This document shows positions 39,484 to 48,900 of a DNA stretch of 64,000 nucleotides, in pieces; within the stretch, counting starts at the first letter, position 1; every line of letters begins with the position of its first letter. The notes beneath the pieces are model-generated. The model ran no database searches and was not told the origin of the DNA. It saw only the letters and a program-made list of their open reading frames with translations. The position numbers were made by a program, and so were the translations under genes. Location: assembly GCF_003352465.1 (NCBI RefSeq), contig NZ_CP031153.1, positions 3,400,987 through 3,464,986 on the forward strand, written 5' to 3'. This stretch comes from Kordia sp. SMS9 (GTDB lineage Bacteria; Bacteroidota; Bacteroidia; Flavobacteriales; Flavobacteriaceae).

Positions 39484-39512
39484 AAACCATCCTAATTTTT
39501 ATAGGATGGTTT
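39484..39512 (-). terminator. Rho-independent terminator of the secreted-protein operon
   Basis: Perfect 11-bp inverted repeat AAACCATCCTA (39484-39494) / TAGGATGGTTT (39502-39512) with a 7-base loop. On the minus strand the stem runs into a T-tract. It lies 39 bp beyond the stop of the T9SS-sorted protein gene. Confidence 0.9.
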
Positions 39513-39550
39513 CATAGATATTGTGTTTCTGTATAGACAGGAATCTATTT

Positions 39551-40885
39551 TTATTTTACAATAATTCTTCCTGTTATAGGTTCTAGGCTTGTTGATTCTA
39601 ATCGGTAAATATATAGTCCAGAACGTAGATTGCTCACATTTGTTTTGATTGTATGTTCGCCTTTTTCTAAATTTCCTTTATGAATCACATTCATTTGTTT
39701 TCCTGTAGTGATATCATACATGGCTAACTTATAGAAGCCTGTTTCTGCAATATACATTTCAAAATTCAGTTCACCATTGGTTGGGTTTGGATAGGGTGGT
39801 AATACATTGGTATCGTATTCAACTTCTGTAATTGTTTCCTCTACGATCTCTTCTTCATCAGGTTCTATAAATTGTATATTATCTGAAGAAATTTGACGCT
39901 CATTGGGAACAACACAAATAGGATCGTTAACTCTAGGTTTCTTTCTAACATTTGTGAATACGATCGAGTAATCATCTGCATCAGGAGCGATCACTGAGAA
40001 AGGTCTTTTGTTTACATCTGAATAGGGAACAATCACGATTGAATTGTTTGCTTCAATAACACTATTTTCAGTTTCAGCAACAATAAGCATTCCGCCAATT
40101 TCCATTAATGCAGGTGCTTTTAAGTTCAGTTTTGATAGATTGCATAAAAAAGAGCTTTTATTAGCATCTGAAAGTTTTTTAAGTACAGATGCATCATCGT
40201 ACACCCAAAAACTCATTAGTGAAGAGTTTGAGGGTTCGTCTTCTATATCTAAATCCGCATCATTTATGCTTGTAAAAATTCCGAAAAAGCCCAAAGCCAA
40301 AGAAATATCCAAGTTAGAAAACACCTGATAATTAATGATAGAATAAAAAGTTTTGGATGTGCGACCGGTTAAATCCTTAGGAAAATATTCTGAAATAATT
40401 GCGGGACCATTTTCATCCACAATAAAAAGGACAATATTGTTTTTTGTACTGGCATCAATACTAATAAGTGATTGCGATAGTTCGCTTTTATCAATATAAT
40501 TTACTCCATTTTGATCAAAACTATTTACATTATTGTCAATAAAATAATCCATTAGTTTCGCATGATTTGACACTTCATCTAAAATTTGATAAGTGCCATC
40601 AAATGGAAATCTGATATATCCGTTTGTTCTATTCTGTGGTTCTATATATTTTGTGAGTTTGGTGTACGATACTTCTATGATTACATCGTTAATACCTGAA
40701 TTTTGTAATACTGTTTTAATAATATTTATCTGATTTTCTGCTTGTTGTTTAATGTCAGATACCTTTGAAGCAACACTAGCTGTATACATAATTGATAGCT
40801 TAATTGTTTTTTCATTACCAAATGCTTTTCCGCTTAATAAAAATCCAACGACACACAGTAAAAAAGTGAGTTTTATTTTTTTCAT
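39551..40885 (-). CDS. T9SS-sorted secreted protein resembling a degenerate reprolysin-type metalloprotease
   Basis: 444 residues. It has a signal peptide (to about residue 23, KAFGN), a globular domain (about 28-330) and a C-terminal type IX secretion sorting domain: PPYPNPTNGELNF, then MYDITTGKQ and LRSGLYIYRL to the end. The globular domain follows the plan of secreted zincins in Bacteroidota: an IMYTASVAS strand, helix, NSGI, a central LALGFFGIF segment where HExxH would be expected, and a LMSFWVYDD segment resembling the IMSY Met-turn. None of the zinc-binding His or Glu is present, so if this relation is right it is an inactive binder. The gene is last of a three-gene operon, 12 bp after the previous gene. 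I cannot assign a function. Confidence 0.75.
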   Translation of the reverse strand: MKKIKLTFLLCVVGFLLSGKAFGNEKTIKLSIMYTASVASKVSDIKQQAENQINIIKTVLQNSGINDVIIEVSYTKLTKYIEPQNRTNGYIRFPFDGTYQILDEVSNHAKLMDYFIDNNVNSFDQNGVNYIDKSELSQSLISIDASTKNNIVLFIVDENGPAIISEYFPKDLTGRTSKTFYSIINYQVFSNLDISLALGFFGIFTSINDADLDIEDEPSNSSLMSFWVYDDASVLKKLSDANKSSFLCNLSKLNLKAPALMEIGGMLIVAETENSVIEANNSIVIVPYSDVNKRPFSVIAPDADDYSIVFTNVRKKPRVNDPICVVPNERQISSDNIQFIEPDEEEIVEETITEVEYDTNVLPPYPNPTNGELNFEMYIAETGFYKLAMYDITTGKQMNVIHKGNLEKGEHTIKTNVSNLRSGLYIYRLESTSLEPITGRIIVK

Positions 40886-40897
40886 AATTTTAATTTT

Positions 40898-42868
40898 TTA
40901 GTTGAACGTACAATCAATAAATACATCACTTTCCGTATCACCGTTGTTTATTTGAAACTTCTTTATATCATTTTCATGTTTTACTTTAATTTTGAAGTAC
41001 TTATCCGAAGTATTTAGAATATTGAAGTTTACATTTTGTAATACATTATTTGGACTTACATACGAGTTTTTCCAATTATTAAGTTCATTAAGTCGGTTAA
41101 GTGTTTGTCCGTGATAGGTTTTATTATTTTCTAAATGCGTAAAATAGAAATTGGAAATTCCACTTGTATGATATGCTGCTTCTATAGCTTGCGGTAAAGG
41201 ATGCCCATGATTTCCTCTTGCATTTGTAGAGATAATTCCGTAGCTACTATCAAACCACAAATTACTACTCATAGCTCCATGATGTGGAAGTAATGCTACA
41301 CAAACTTGTGCATACCCACCTCCATTATTGTGATCATCTATTAATTCCCCAAGCTCATATAACCATTTATTGGGATAAGCGATGTAGTATTTATCGTAAA
41401 ACATCCCTAAGCCTGTAATTAATTTTTGCGCATCAGTTTCTTGTTCTAAATCTTCTAAGGCTAACGGTGCTTGCACAGGCAATCCAGCTTTATCCATTTC
41501 TGTAACATTTAGTCTGCGAATACCCGATGCAGATCCTGTAGATGGTGTAGATATATTTAATGAAAGGTTTTGTGCCAATTGTCCACTTCCAGAATCCCAG
41601 TTTTCAGGAATCCTTTTTGTTGGATTTGCTAGATTAGGCCAATAAAAGGCATTCGTACGTCCAATATTATCATTTTTCCCAGCTCCTTGGATGTCTCCTT
41701 GTACTAAAAATGTAAAATCTCCCCAAACAATTAGTGCGACACCAGACCTGTTATTTTTTACTAGATTGTCAGGTCTAGTGGAACCACTTCGTAACGTTCC
41801 ATTGACTGCCAGTGTGATGAGCTTAATTTCTTCACCATCTCCACTAAGACTTATTTCAGTATCGTTTTTCCATTGCAAAAAAGTCAATGTGTTGTTATTT
41901 GTATACGTGTTAATTTTGTTATTTAAACTTGATGGAACTGGATTTTGATTATCTCCTTTTATACTATATACGTTTAATTTATTATTTACAGCATCTTCAG
42001 GTACAATACTAAATCCATACGAGTTATTTATTTTACATCTTCTGTCTAAAAGGCCATCATTAGGAGAAAGCCCGCCGTAATGATCTCGATCGTAGTGCGT
42101 AATAAAAATATTGTCTAAAACAGAATCTGCATTGTCAATGATGGTTTTTGCAATTAATTTTCCGTCATCTTTCTTTCTTCCTGCATCAATGAGTGTAGAA
42201 CTTAGAACTTCATCGGTTTCAATATTTTTAACAACAATCAAGGTGGCATTGCCTTCAGATACTTTTATTTGATAGATTTCTAAGTTTAAATCTGATTCAT
42301 CAAGCTCTTCACTCGATCCCAAAGCTCTTGGACCTTTTAGCTCCATTTCAGCTATATGTACATTCCTAATGTAAGCTGCGGGTTTTCCAGTTATTTTAAG
42401 TCTGTAGTTTGTAAAAGGTCCTCCAAATGCATCTGGGTTTTCAATAGGAAAACTTTTGGTATCACCAGGTACATCAAATAGTGCGGTGTTGTCAGTACGT
42501 TGATATAAAGTTACCCAGCTAGTATCATCTTCAGGCGCATTGGTAGCTTGAAAAGAAAATTTACCTGGATCATTTCTTCGTTCATTTCTAATACTTCCTT
42601 TAAGGACTAAGGTATTGACTCTTTTAGCGGTATTGTAACTAAATTGAACATAGGTCGGAGTGACTTCTGTTGGATTCGTGCCGCTACTCCAAAATGTATT
42701 GATGTTATCATCATAAAGGTTTTCAACAGTGAACCCTATAGTTTCGTTACTCGCACTGACATTGTCAGGAGCCAAAACAACATCTGACTGTGCTTGTGTA
42801 TTTTGAAAGTTGCATATAATTGCAATTAAAATACAACACATATTTCTTATGTAACTAATTGTTTTCAT
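40898..42868 (-). CDS. Secreted discoidin-like plus ComEC-type metallo-beta-lactamase-fold protein
   Basis: 656 residues with a signal peptide (to about residue 27, TQAQ). An N-terminal beta-sandwich resembles F5/8-type C or discoidin domains (about 30-175; NLYDDNINTFWSSG, YVQFSY, NYRLKITG, RNVHIAEMEL). From about 190 a metallo-beta-lactamase fold of the ComEC/Rec2 subgroup follows: LIDAGRK, the metal motif THYDRDHYGG, a WGDFTFLVQGD strand and LLPHHGAMSS. The family hydrolyses phosphodiesters or related bonds, and ComEC-like domains are linked to DNA. As a secreted two-domain protein it may bind a surface or glycan and cleave extracellular nucleic acid; this is inferred. It has no T9SS sorting tail, unlike its downstream neighbour. 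Middle gene of the operon. Confidence 0.82.
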   Translation of the reverse strand: MKTISYIRNMCCILIAIICNFQNTQAQSDVVLAPDNVSASNETIGFTVENLYDDNINTFWSSGTNPTEVTPTYVQFSYNTAKRVNTLVLKGSIRNERRNDPGKFSFQATNAPEDDTSWVTLYQRTDNTALFDVPGDTKSFPIENPDAFGGPFTNYRLKITGKPAAYIRNVHIAEMELKGPRALGSSEELDESDLNLEIYQIKVSEGNATLIVVKNIETDEVLSSTLIDAGRKKDDGKLIAKTIIDNADSVLDNIFITHYDRDHYGGLSPNDGLLDRRCKINNSYGFSIVPEDAVNNKLNVYSIKGDNQNPVPSSLNNKINTYTNNNTLTFLQWKNDTEISLSGDGEEIKLITLAVNGTLRSGSTRPDNLVKNNRSGVALIVWGDFTFLVQGDIQGAGKNDNIGRTNAFYWPNLANPTKRIPENWDSGSGQLAQNLSLNISTPSTGSASGIRRLNVTEMDKAGLPVQAPLALEDLEQETDAQKLITGLGMFYDKYYIAYPNKWLYELGELIDDHNNGGGYAQVCVALLPHHGAMSSNLWFDSSYGIISTNARGNHGHPLPQAIEAAYHTSGISNFYFTHLENNKTYHGQTLNRLNELNNWKNSYVSPNNVLQNVNFNILNTSDKYFKIKVKHENDIKKFQINNGDTESDVFIDCTFN

Positions 42869-42886
42869 GTGTATACGTATTTAGGA

Positions 42887-45709
42887 TTATTGCTTTTTTA
42901 ATACTAATACTTCTAATTTTTGTAAGCGATCTTCTTGTGCTTTCAATTGTTGGGCTAATTTTTCAATTTGCTTTTCTTGATCAATTGTGTAGAGTGTCAA
43001 TTCTTCTACTTTTTCAAGTAAAGTAGCGTTCATTTTCATAAGATCAATTCCATTAGTAGCCACTTCTTTTGCAGAAGGTACCGCAGGTAAGTGTTTATGT
43101 GCAGCAATAAATTCTTCCACTTCAGTTAATGACAGTAATTCATAATCGGATGCAAAAACATAATCAGGCCAACTTTCAAAAGCTTTAGGGTCAGCACTGA
43201 TGGCAATTCTATTAGCAACTAAATCATAATGAAAGTTTGAACGATGGTATACGTTCAGCGTAGGTATTTTTGTAAGATCTGTCACAATTACCTCATTACC
43301 ATCATCATCTAGTTCTGTTATTTCTCCTTCTTTTCCGATGTTTACGTTTTTACTAAATATATTTAGATCATATTTATTTTCATCTTCAGTACCAATATTT
43401 ACATTATGTTTTAGATCCGATTGGCCTACAACTTCAAAATTTGCATGGCCGTTATATGCGCTAAATTTGTCAGATGTATTATTATGCCCTACACTTACAA
43501 TAGGAGTACTAGCTTTCGTGTCAACTTTTAGGACCCAAGAAATATTTGTATGATCGTCAATATCTTCTCCAGAAATAGCAGTACCTGCATTATCTTTTCG
43601 TACAAAAAATCTACCATGAACATTAAAAAGAGCTCCATCTTTTGAATTTCCAACATCTACTTTTCTATTTGCAGAAGCAACATCTACTTCAAAAATTGGT
43701 CCTTCCAATATATTTGCGGCAGAACTTCGATCTTCTACTTTGAATTGTCCTGAAAAAATTGCTTCCGAGTGTACATTAAGCTTAGTATTTGCAAAATCCA
43801 ATCCACCAAATACATCGCTTACTATTGAAGAACCAGGGAAGTCGCTACTTAAATTCCCTCCGATATTAACATCACCAATTAAATGCGTTCCTAAGACACT
43901 ATCACCTTCTCCTGTTAATGGATTTCCAATTACATAAGTGCCTAAAAGAGCCCCACCACCTTCTGCTGAAATTGTTCCTAAAAAATTGGTTTCTCCAAGA
44001 AAACTAGCTGCTCCTTCTACTCCAAATGCACCATTTACATTAAAATAGCTAGTATCGTGAAACTTTGTGTTTTTTACTGAATCATGATCTAAATCTCCTC
44101 CTAGTATTTGACCATCAATAGATACTGTCCCTTGAACTTCTAAAGAATGTTCTTCGGAGCCATTTAAAAACTGTGGATTGATAGATACAGGTTTATTAAA
44201 CTCTGTATTATTTCCATGCAAAAATATATTAGGCTTCGTAAGATTACTCCCAGAATTTAGCGTAAGTCCTTCAAAATCATAAATTTTTGCATAATTTGTT
44301 TCGGCAGGGTCATCAGCAGTTACTGCGGATGTGGTATTATCTATTTGTAAATTCCCAATATTTACTTTTCCTAAATTATAAGATATATCTTTTGTGATTG
44401 GATCTTTATCCCACACAGCACTTTGTATGATATCATCAGTGATATAGCTTTCTAGGTTTTGAAAATTAGGTGTTTCTTCAGTACCTACATTAAATATAAT
44501 ATCTTCAGCTTTTAGTGCTCCTTTCAGTGTAGCGCCACCGTCAGAATGTAATATGAGGTTTTCTCGTAATGCTGTTACATTATCCTCTAGTCCTCCAGCA
44601 AAAACTAAATCAGCTTTATTTCCGGTTGTTTTTTTTCTAAACATATTCCAAGTATACCAATTCCCACTATTTTGAAAAGCAATTCCTTGTTCTTGATTAT
44701 TGCCTAGTGTATTGCCGCGATCAACAGTTTGAAACGTTAGCGCAGCATTATTACCATGGGTAATTATTTTTGTACCTGCACTCGTAATTTTTCCATTGAC
44801 ATCTAGCTCTGATCTAGGATTTTCAAGAGTACCAATTCCTATTCCTACATTGCCACTAATTTTTGTATTTGTTTCTGAGAACAGTACTTTTTGAGTGTCT
44901 TCAACATAAATATTAACAAGTTTTCCTTCAATGGAAGTTGTACCCGAATCATATTGTGAAATCATATCATATCCGCCATCAGCAGATTCGTTTGTGATAA
45001 ATGTTTTTGTAATACTACCTGCACCAGACACTGGTGAAGGAACATTTCTCCTTCCTAATCTTAATCCTCCAAAAGAACCATTTCCAGAAACTTCTAATTC
45101 TCCAGTAATTGTTAAATTATGAGATTCAACAGTGTTTCCAATGGTTACATCTTTTGGAAAACTTGTTTTATCTCCATCTAAAATTATATTTGCATCAGTT
45201 GAACTATCACTCTCACCTGCATTAGAAGCTAAATATATTTTATTTTCAAAATCACTGATAAATGTAATCTGTGTTCCTGTAGATAGTGTTCTTGGACTTA
45301 TACTCAAGTCACCAAATTTTCCAGATTTTAAGACTGTTAGTTCTCCAAATTCAGTTAACGTTAATGGAAGTTTATCAAATCTATTAAAATAACTATCGTT
45401 GTGATTAGTACTATCCCAGAATCCAATTTGAAAAAGCCCACTACTTTTTGCTGTTAGCATCCAATCTGTATGTCTTGTATTGTCATACGTTTGTAGTCTA
45501 AGTGAAGCATCGTTAGTGTTATCTTCAGAGTCTTTGTTAACAACATATATATCAGCATTAGTACCAGTTGAAGATCCACTCACTGTTCCACTCTGTGCAT
45601 TCATTAAAAATGCACCTCCAATAAAGAATAGAAGTAACAAGGATATCTTTGTCTTAAATCTTTTTTTTGCTGTTGTACGTTGCTGTACGTATGAAAAATT
45701 TGTGACCAT
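42887..45709 (-). CDS. Secreted tail-fibre-like repeat protein with C-terminal coiled coil
   Basis: 940 residues with an N-terminal signal or anchor segment (about 22-40, ending MNAQ). The long central part has repeated short beta motifs such as VNIGNLQI, DVNIGGNL, VNVGTED-type and FNVHGRFFV, typical of phage-tail-fibre-like beta-structures in Bacteroidota. The end has the common block WPDYVFASDYELLSL, KHLPAVPSAKEV, GIDLMKMNATLLEKVEELTLY and a heptad coiled coil to the C-terminus. That final block resembles the trimerising tail near intramolecular chaperone regions, but the chaperone domain itself is not evident. It is the first gene of a three-gene secreted-protein operon and lies opposite a hybrid regulator gene across an operator-like array. 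Confidence 0.85.
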   Translation of the reverse strand: MVTNFSYVQQRTTAKKRFKTKISLLLLFFIGGAFLMNAQSGTVSGSSTGTNADIYVVNKDSEDNTNDASLRLQTYDNTRHTDWMLTAKSSGLFQIGFWDSTNHNDSYFNRFDKLPLTLTEFGELTVLKSGKFGDLSISPRTLSTGTQITFISDFENKIYLASNAGESDSSTDANIILDGDKTSFPKDVTIGNTVESHNLTITGELEVSGNGSFGGLRLGRRNVPSPVSGAGSITKTFITNESADGGYDMISQYDSGTTSIEGKLVNIYVEDTQKVLFSETNTKISGNVGIGIGTLENPRSELDVNGKITSAGTKIITHGNNAALTFQTVDRGNTLGNNQEQGIAFQNSGNWYTWNMFRKKTTGNKADLVFAGGLEDNVTALRENLILHSDGGATLKGALKAEDIIFNVGTEETPNFQNLESYITDDIIQSAVWDKDPITKDISYNLGKVNIGNLQIDNTTSAVTADDPAETNYAKIYDFEGLTLNSGSNLTKPNIFLHGNNTEFNKPVSINPQFLNGSEEHSLEVQGTVSIDGQILGGDLDHDSVKNTKFHDTSYFNVNGAFGVEGAASFLGETNFLGTISAEGGGALLGTYVIGNPLTGEGDSVLGTHLIGDVNIGGNLSSDFPGSSIVSDVFGGLDFANTKLNVHSEAIFSGQFKVEDRSSAANILEGPIFEVDVASANRKVDVGNSKDGALFNVHGRFFVRKDNAGTAISGEDIDDHTNISWVLKVDTKASTPIVSVGHNNTSDKFSAYNGHANFEVVGQSDLKHNVNIGTEDENKYDLNIFSKNVNIGKEGEITELDDDGNEVIVTDLTKIPTLNVYHRSNFHYDLVANRIAISADPKAFESWPDYVFASDYELLSLTEVEEFIAAHKHLPAVPSAKEVATNGIDLMKMNATLLEKVEELTLYTIDQEKQIEKLAQQLKAQEDRLQKLEVLVLKKQ

Positions 45710-45746
45710 GTTTTAAAAGTTTTATTGAGGTTAATATTTTTTTGAA

Positions 45747-45754
45747 CAAACATA
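45747..45754 (-). promoter_or_regulatory. -7 element of the secreted-protein operon
   Basis: TATGTTTG on the minus strand is an exact TAnnTTTG match, giving a predicted start near 45742 and a leader of about 30 nt before the gene that starts at 45709. No good -33 TTG lies at the usual distance. The 20-bp repeats sit where an activator would replace it. Confidence 0.6.
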
Positions 45755-45780
45755 AGAGCATCAATTGGGTTATGTGTAGA

Positions 45781-45852
45781 CAAAAACAGACACATCCATT
45801 CAAAAAGCGACAAACCTATACAGAAACGGACATCGGTAGACAAAAAGCGACA
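45781..45852. repeat. Four direct repeats at exact 20-bp period: likely operator array
   Basis: Units start at 45781 (CAAAAACAGACA), 45801 (CAAAAAGCGACA), 45821 (CAGAAACGGACA) and 45841 (CAAAAAGCGACA), each 20 bp apart. This puts every copy on nearly the same DNA face. A looser fifth copy (CAAAAAAGACA) begins at 45872. The array lies between divergent genes. Its left edge is about 39 bp upstream of the predicted start of the secreted-protein operon, consistent with activator sites for the AraC-type domain of the adjacent regulator. Confidence 0.75.
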
Positions 45853-45963
45853 TTATATGCTTGGATTTCAGCAAAAAAGACAAGTTTTTCTTAAATTTAT
45901 GCAAATAAAAGCCATAAAAATCTTTAGTAAAAAAGAAAATAAGCGCTTGCAAAACATGTAATC

Positions 45964-48900
45964 ATGCCTTTAAGAAAACAAACTTTCCTATTATTAATTT
46001 GTCTGTTAATGTTTTGTATCGTTGGTGCTCAAAATCAGAAAGTAGTGGATAGTTTGGAAACGATCATTCAGTCAAAAGCTTCCGAAGAAATACGGCTAAA
46101 AGCGTATTTAGATATTGCCAAAACGTTAAATTCCAACGATTCAGAATTGCTAGAAAAGTATATCAATGATGGAATAGTGTTATCTCAAAAAGTAAAAAAT
46201 GAGAAAGCGAGATTGCTATTAACATCATACAAAGGAGATATTTTAATATCTAAAAGTCCTGCTAATGCGGAAAAAGCCAGAGTTATTTATAAAGAAGTAC
46301 TAGCAATTAGTCAACAACAGAAATTGGATGAAGTAAGCATCAAAATGTATATTAAAATTGCTTTTAGCTACTATCTAGAACGCAATTTTAATGCTGCTAT
46401 TGCAAACTATTTAGAAGGACACAAAATGTATGAGCGTTTTTCTAATAAAAACTCAATAGATTTTCCGTATAAGCTATTAGCGGGATTGTATTGGCAACAG
46501 AAAAATTTCAAGCAAGCACATTTTTTTACGGAAAAACGGATGGAAGACAATACGTCCAATGATCCATTAATTACTGCTGACTGCTATGTTATGAAAGGCA
46601 TTATCTATGCTGACAATGGGAATAAGGAAAAAGGATTGGAATATTTTAAAAAGAGTGTTGTAGTATTTAAGGAATTGGGAATAAAACAACCGCAAGCACG
46701 TATTTTATTCAACATAGGAACAGCTTATTTTCAATCCAGTAATTTCAATGCAGCTCTCGATAATTATCACAGCAGTCGTAAACTTTATGAAGAATTAAAA
46801 GATACAGTAAAAGTAATTGAAAATAAGAGCTTTATTGGGTTGGCGCATTTAAATTTACAACAAGAAGATTCTGCTTTTTATTATATAGATCAAGTGTTTG
46901 ATTATTATAAAGAAAAGGGAAAAGTGAATGCGCTTATTTTTGAATATCAAAAAGTTGGCGAGTGGTATTTTTTACAAGGAAAATTGACCAAAACGCTTCA
47001 GTTGTATTATGATGCTTTAAAAAGTGCAGAAGAACTTAAAAATAAAGCACAAGTCGCCAATATGTATCGTTTGATTGGGAATGTACACAAATCACAAGAT
47101 AATTTTGAACAGGCAATAAACTATCATGAACAAGCGCTGGAAAATTACGGTGTATTAAAAGATTCTTCAAATGTGGCGAAAACGAAAAATGATATTAGTG
47201 AGCTTTTTATAAAAACAAATCAATACCAAAAAGCACTTTCGTACAGTACAAAAGCATTGCAGCAATTTCAGTCTTTTCAAGATAGTTGTCAAATCCGCGA
47301 AAGTCAGTTGATTATAGGAAAAGCCTATCTCGGGCTACAAAAACTAGATTCTGCCACAAATTATTTAAACAAAGTACTACCTAAATCTTCTATATGCAAT
47401 CTTCCAGAGTTGATCACAGAAGCCTATATAGCGCTTGGGCAAGTGTATATTAGCCAAAATCAAGAAAGTACAGCGGTGACCAATTTTGAAAAAGCATTGA
47501 CAAGTGCCAATGCTACTAATGATAGACAGGGAATCAAAGAGGCAACCAAATATTTATATCCTATTTATCAAAGAAAAGGAAATTATCAAAAAGCGTTTGA
47601 AACACTCGAATTGTATCAAGCAAGTAAAGATTCTTTATTTGATGCAGATAATACGCGTACACTCATTCAAAAAGAATTGGAATATGAGTATGAAAAACAA
47701 AAGCAAGAAGAAGTGTTTTTACAACAGCAAAATGAACTAAAACAACAGCAAGTTGTTGAACGACAACGCTGGATCATTTATATTGTCATTTTGATGAGTT
47801 TGGCGCTCATTGCCATTGTATTTTCGCTATACAGAAATTCTGCTAATAAAAAGAAAGCAAACGAACTTTTAAATCAACAAAATCTTGAAATTGCAAAGCA
47901 AAAAGCAGCACTTGAAGAGCTAGATGTCTCTAAATCGCGCTTGTATGCAAATATATCGCATGAATTACGAACACCCTTAACACTCATAAGCAGTCCTATA
48001 CAATACATGCTTTCCAATGAGAAAAATCAATTTGATGCAAATCAAATACAACAGCTAGAATTGGTAAAGCGAAATACAAAGCAACTCAAAGGTTTGGTAG
48101 ACGATATTTTAGCACTTTCCAAACTAGAATCTAATAAATTAGAATTGTATGAAGAAACGTTAGATATCAACGCTTTTGTATCACGTTCGGTGAGTAATTA
48201 CCATTCACTCGCGAAACATTTGGGAATTACCTATGAATTTAAGTCTGAAATTCCAGAAGAAACGTATGTTTTATTAGACAGAGAAAAAGTCGAGAAAATT
48301 ATAAATAACCTCATTTCAAACGCCATGAAGCATACACCATCTAGCGGTTATGTTACATTTTTGGCTGCTGTTGATAACGACATATTGCATATACAAGTAA
48401 CTGATTCTGGTTTCGGAATCCCAGAAGAGGATTTGCCACATATTTTTGATCGTTTTTTCCAAAGTAAAAATGCTGATAACACGCTTCAAGGTGGAACAGG
48501 GATTGGTTTGGCATTGGTAAAAGAATTAGTGCAATTGATGAATGGAAAAATTACAGTTTCTAGCGAAGTAGGAAAGGGAAGTATCTTTTCTTTATATCTG
48601 CCTTTTAAGGAAATAGGATCCTCAAAAGTTGAAGAAACAGCTGCATTTTTTGCTGAAGAAGTAGAAGATCTCCCAGATACGAACGAGCACTTTACAAAAA
48701 ATACACAACAATACAATTTGCTCATCGTGGAAGATCATCCAGACATGCAACGATTTATTCAACAATTACTCAACCCGAAATACAATGTATATACCGCAAA
48801 TAATGGAAAACAGGCATTAGAAGTTTTAAAGAAAACAACAATTGATCTCATTGTGTCTGATGTCATGATGCCAGAAATGGACGGACAAGCATTATTAAAA

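Noticed and set aside
39551..40885. Active secreted metalloprotease
   Set aside because: No HExxH or other zinc-binding set is present at the expected position.
42887..45709. Prophage tail-fibre gene
   Set aside because: No other phage genes are near. It has a signal peptide and sits in a secreted-protein operon, and fibre-like repeats are common in Bacteroidota surface proteins.
45781..45882. CRISPR-like or VNTR array
   Set aside because: Units are only 12 bp with 8-bp variable gaps, there are no cas genes, and the position between divergent genes fits an operator array.
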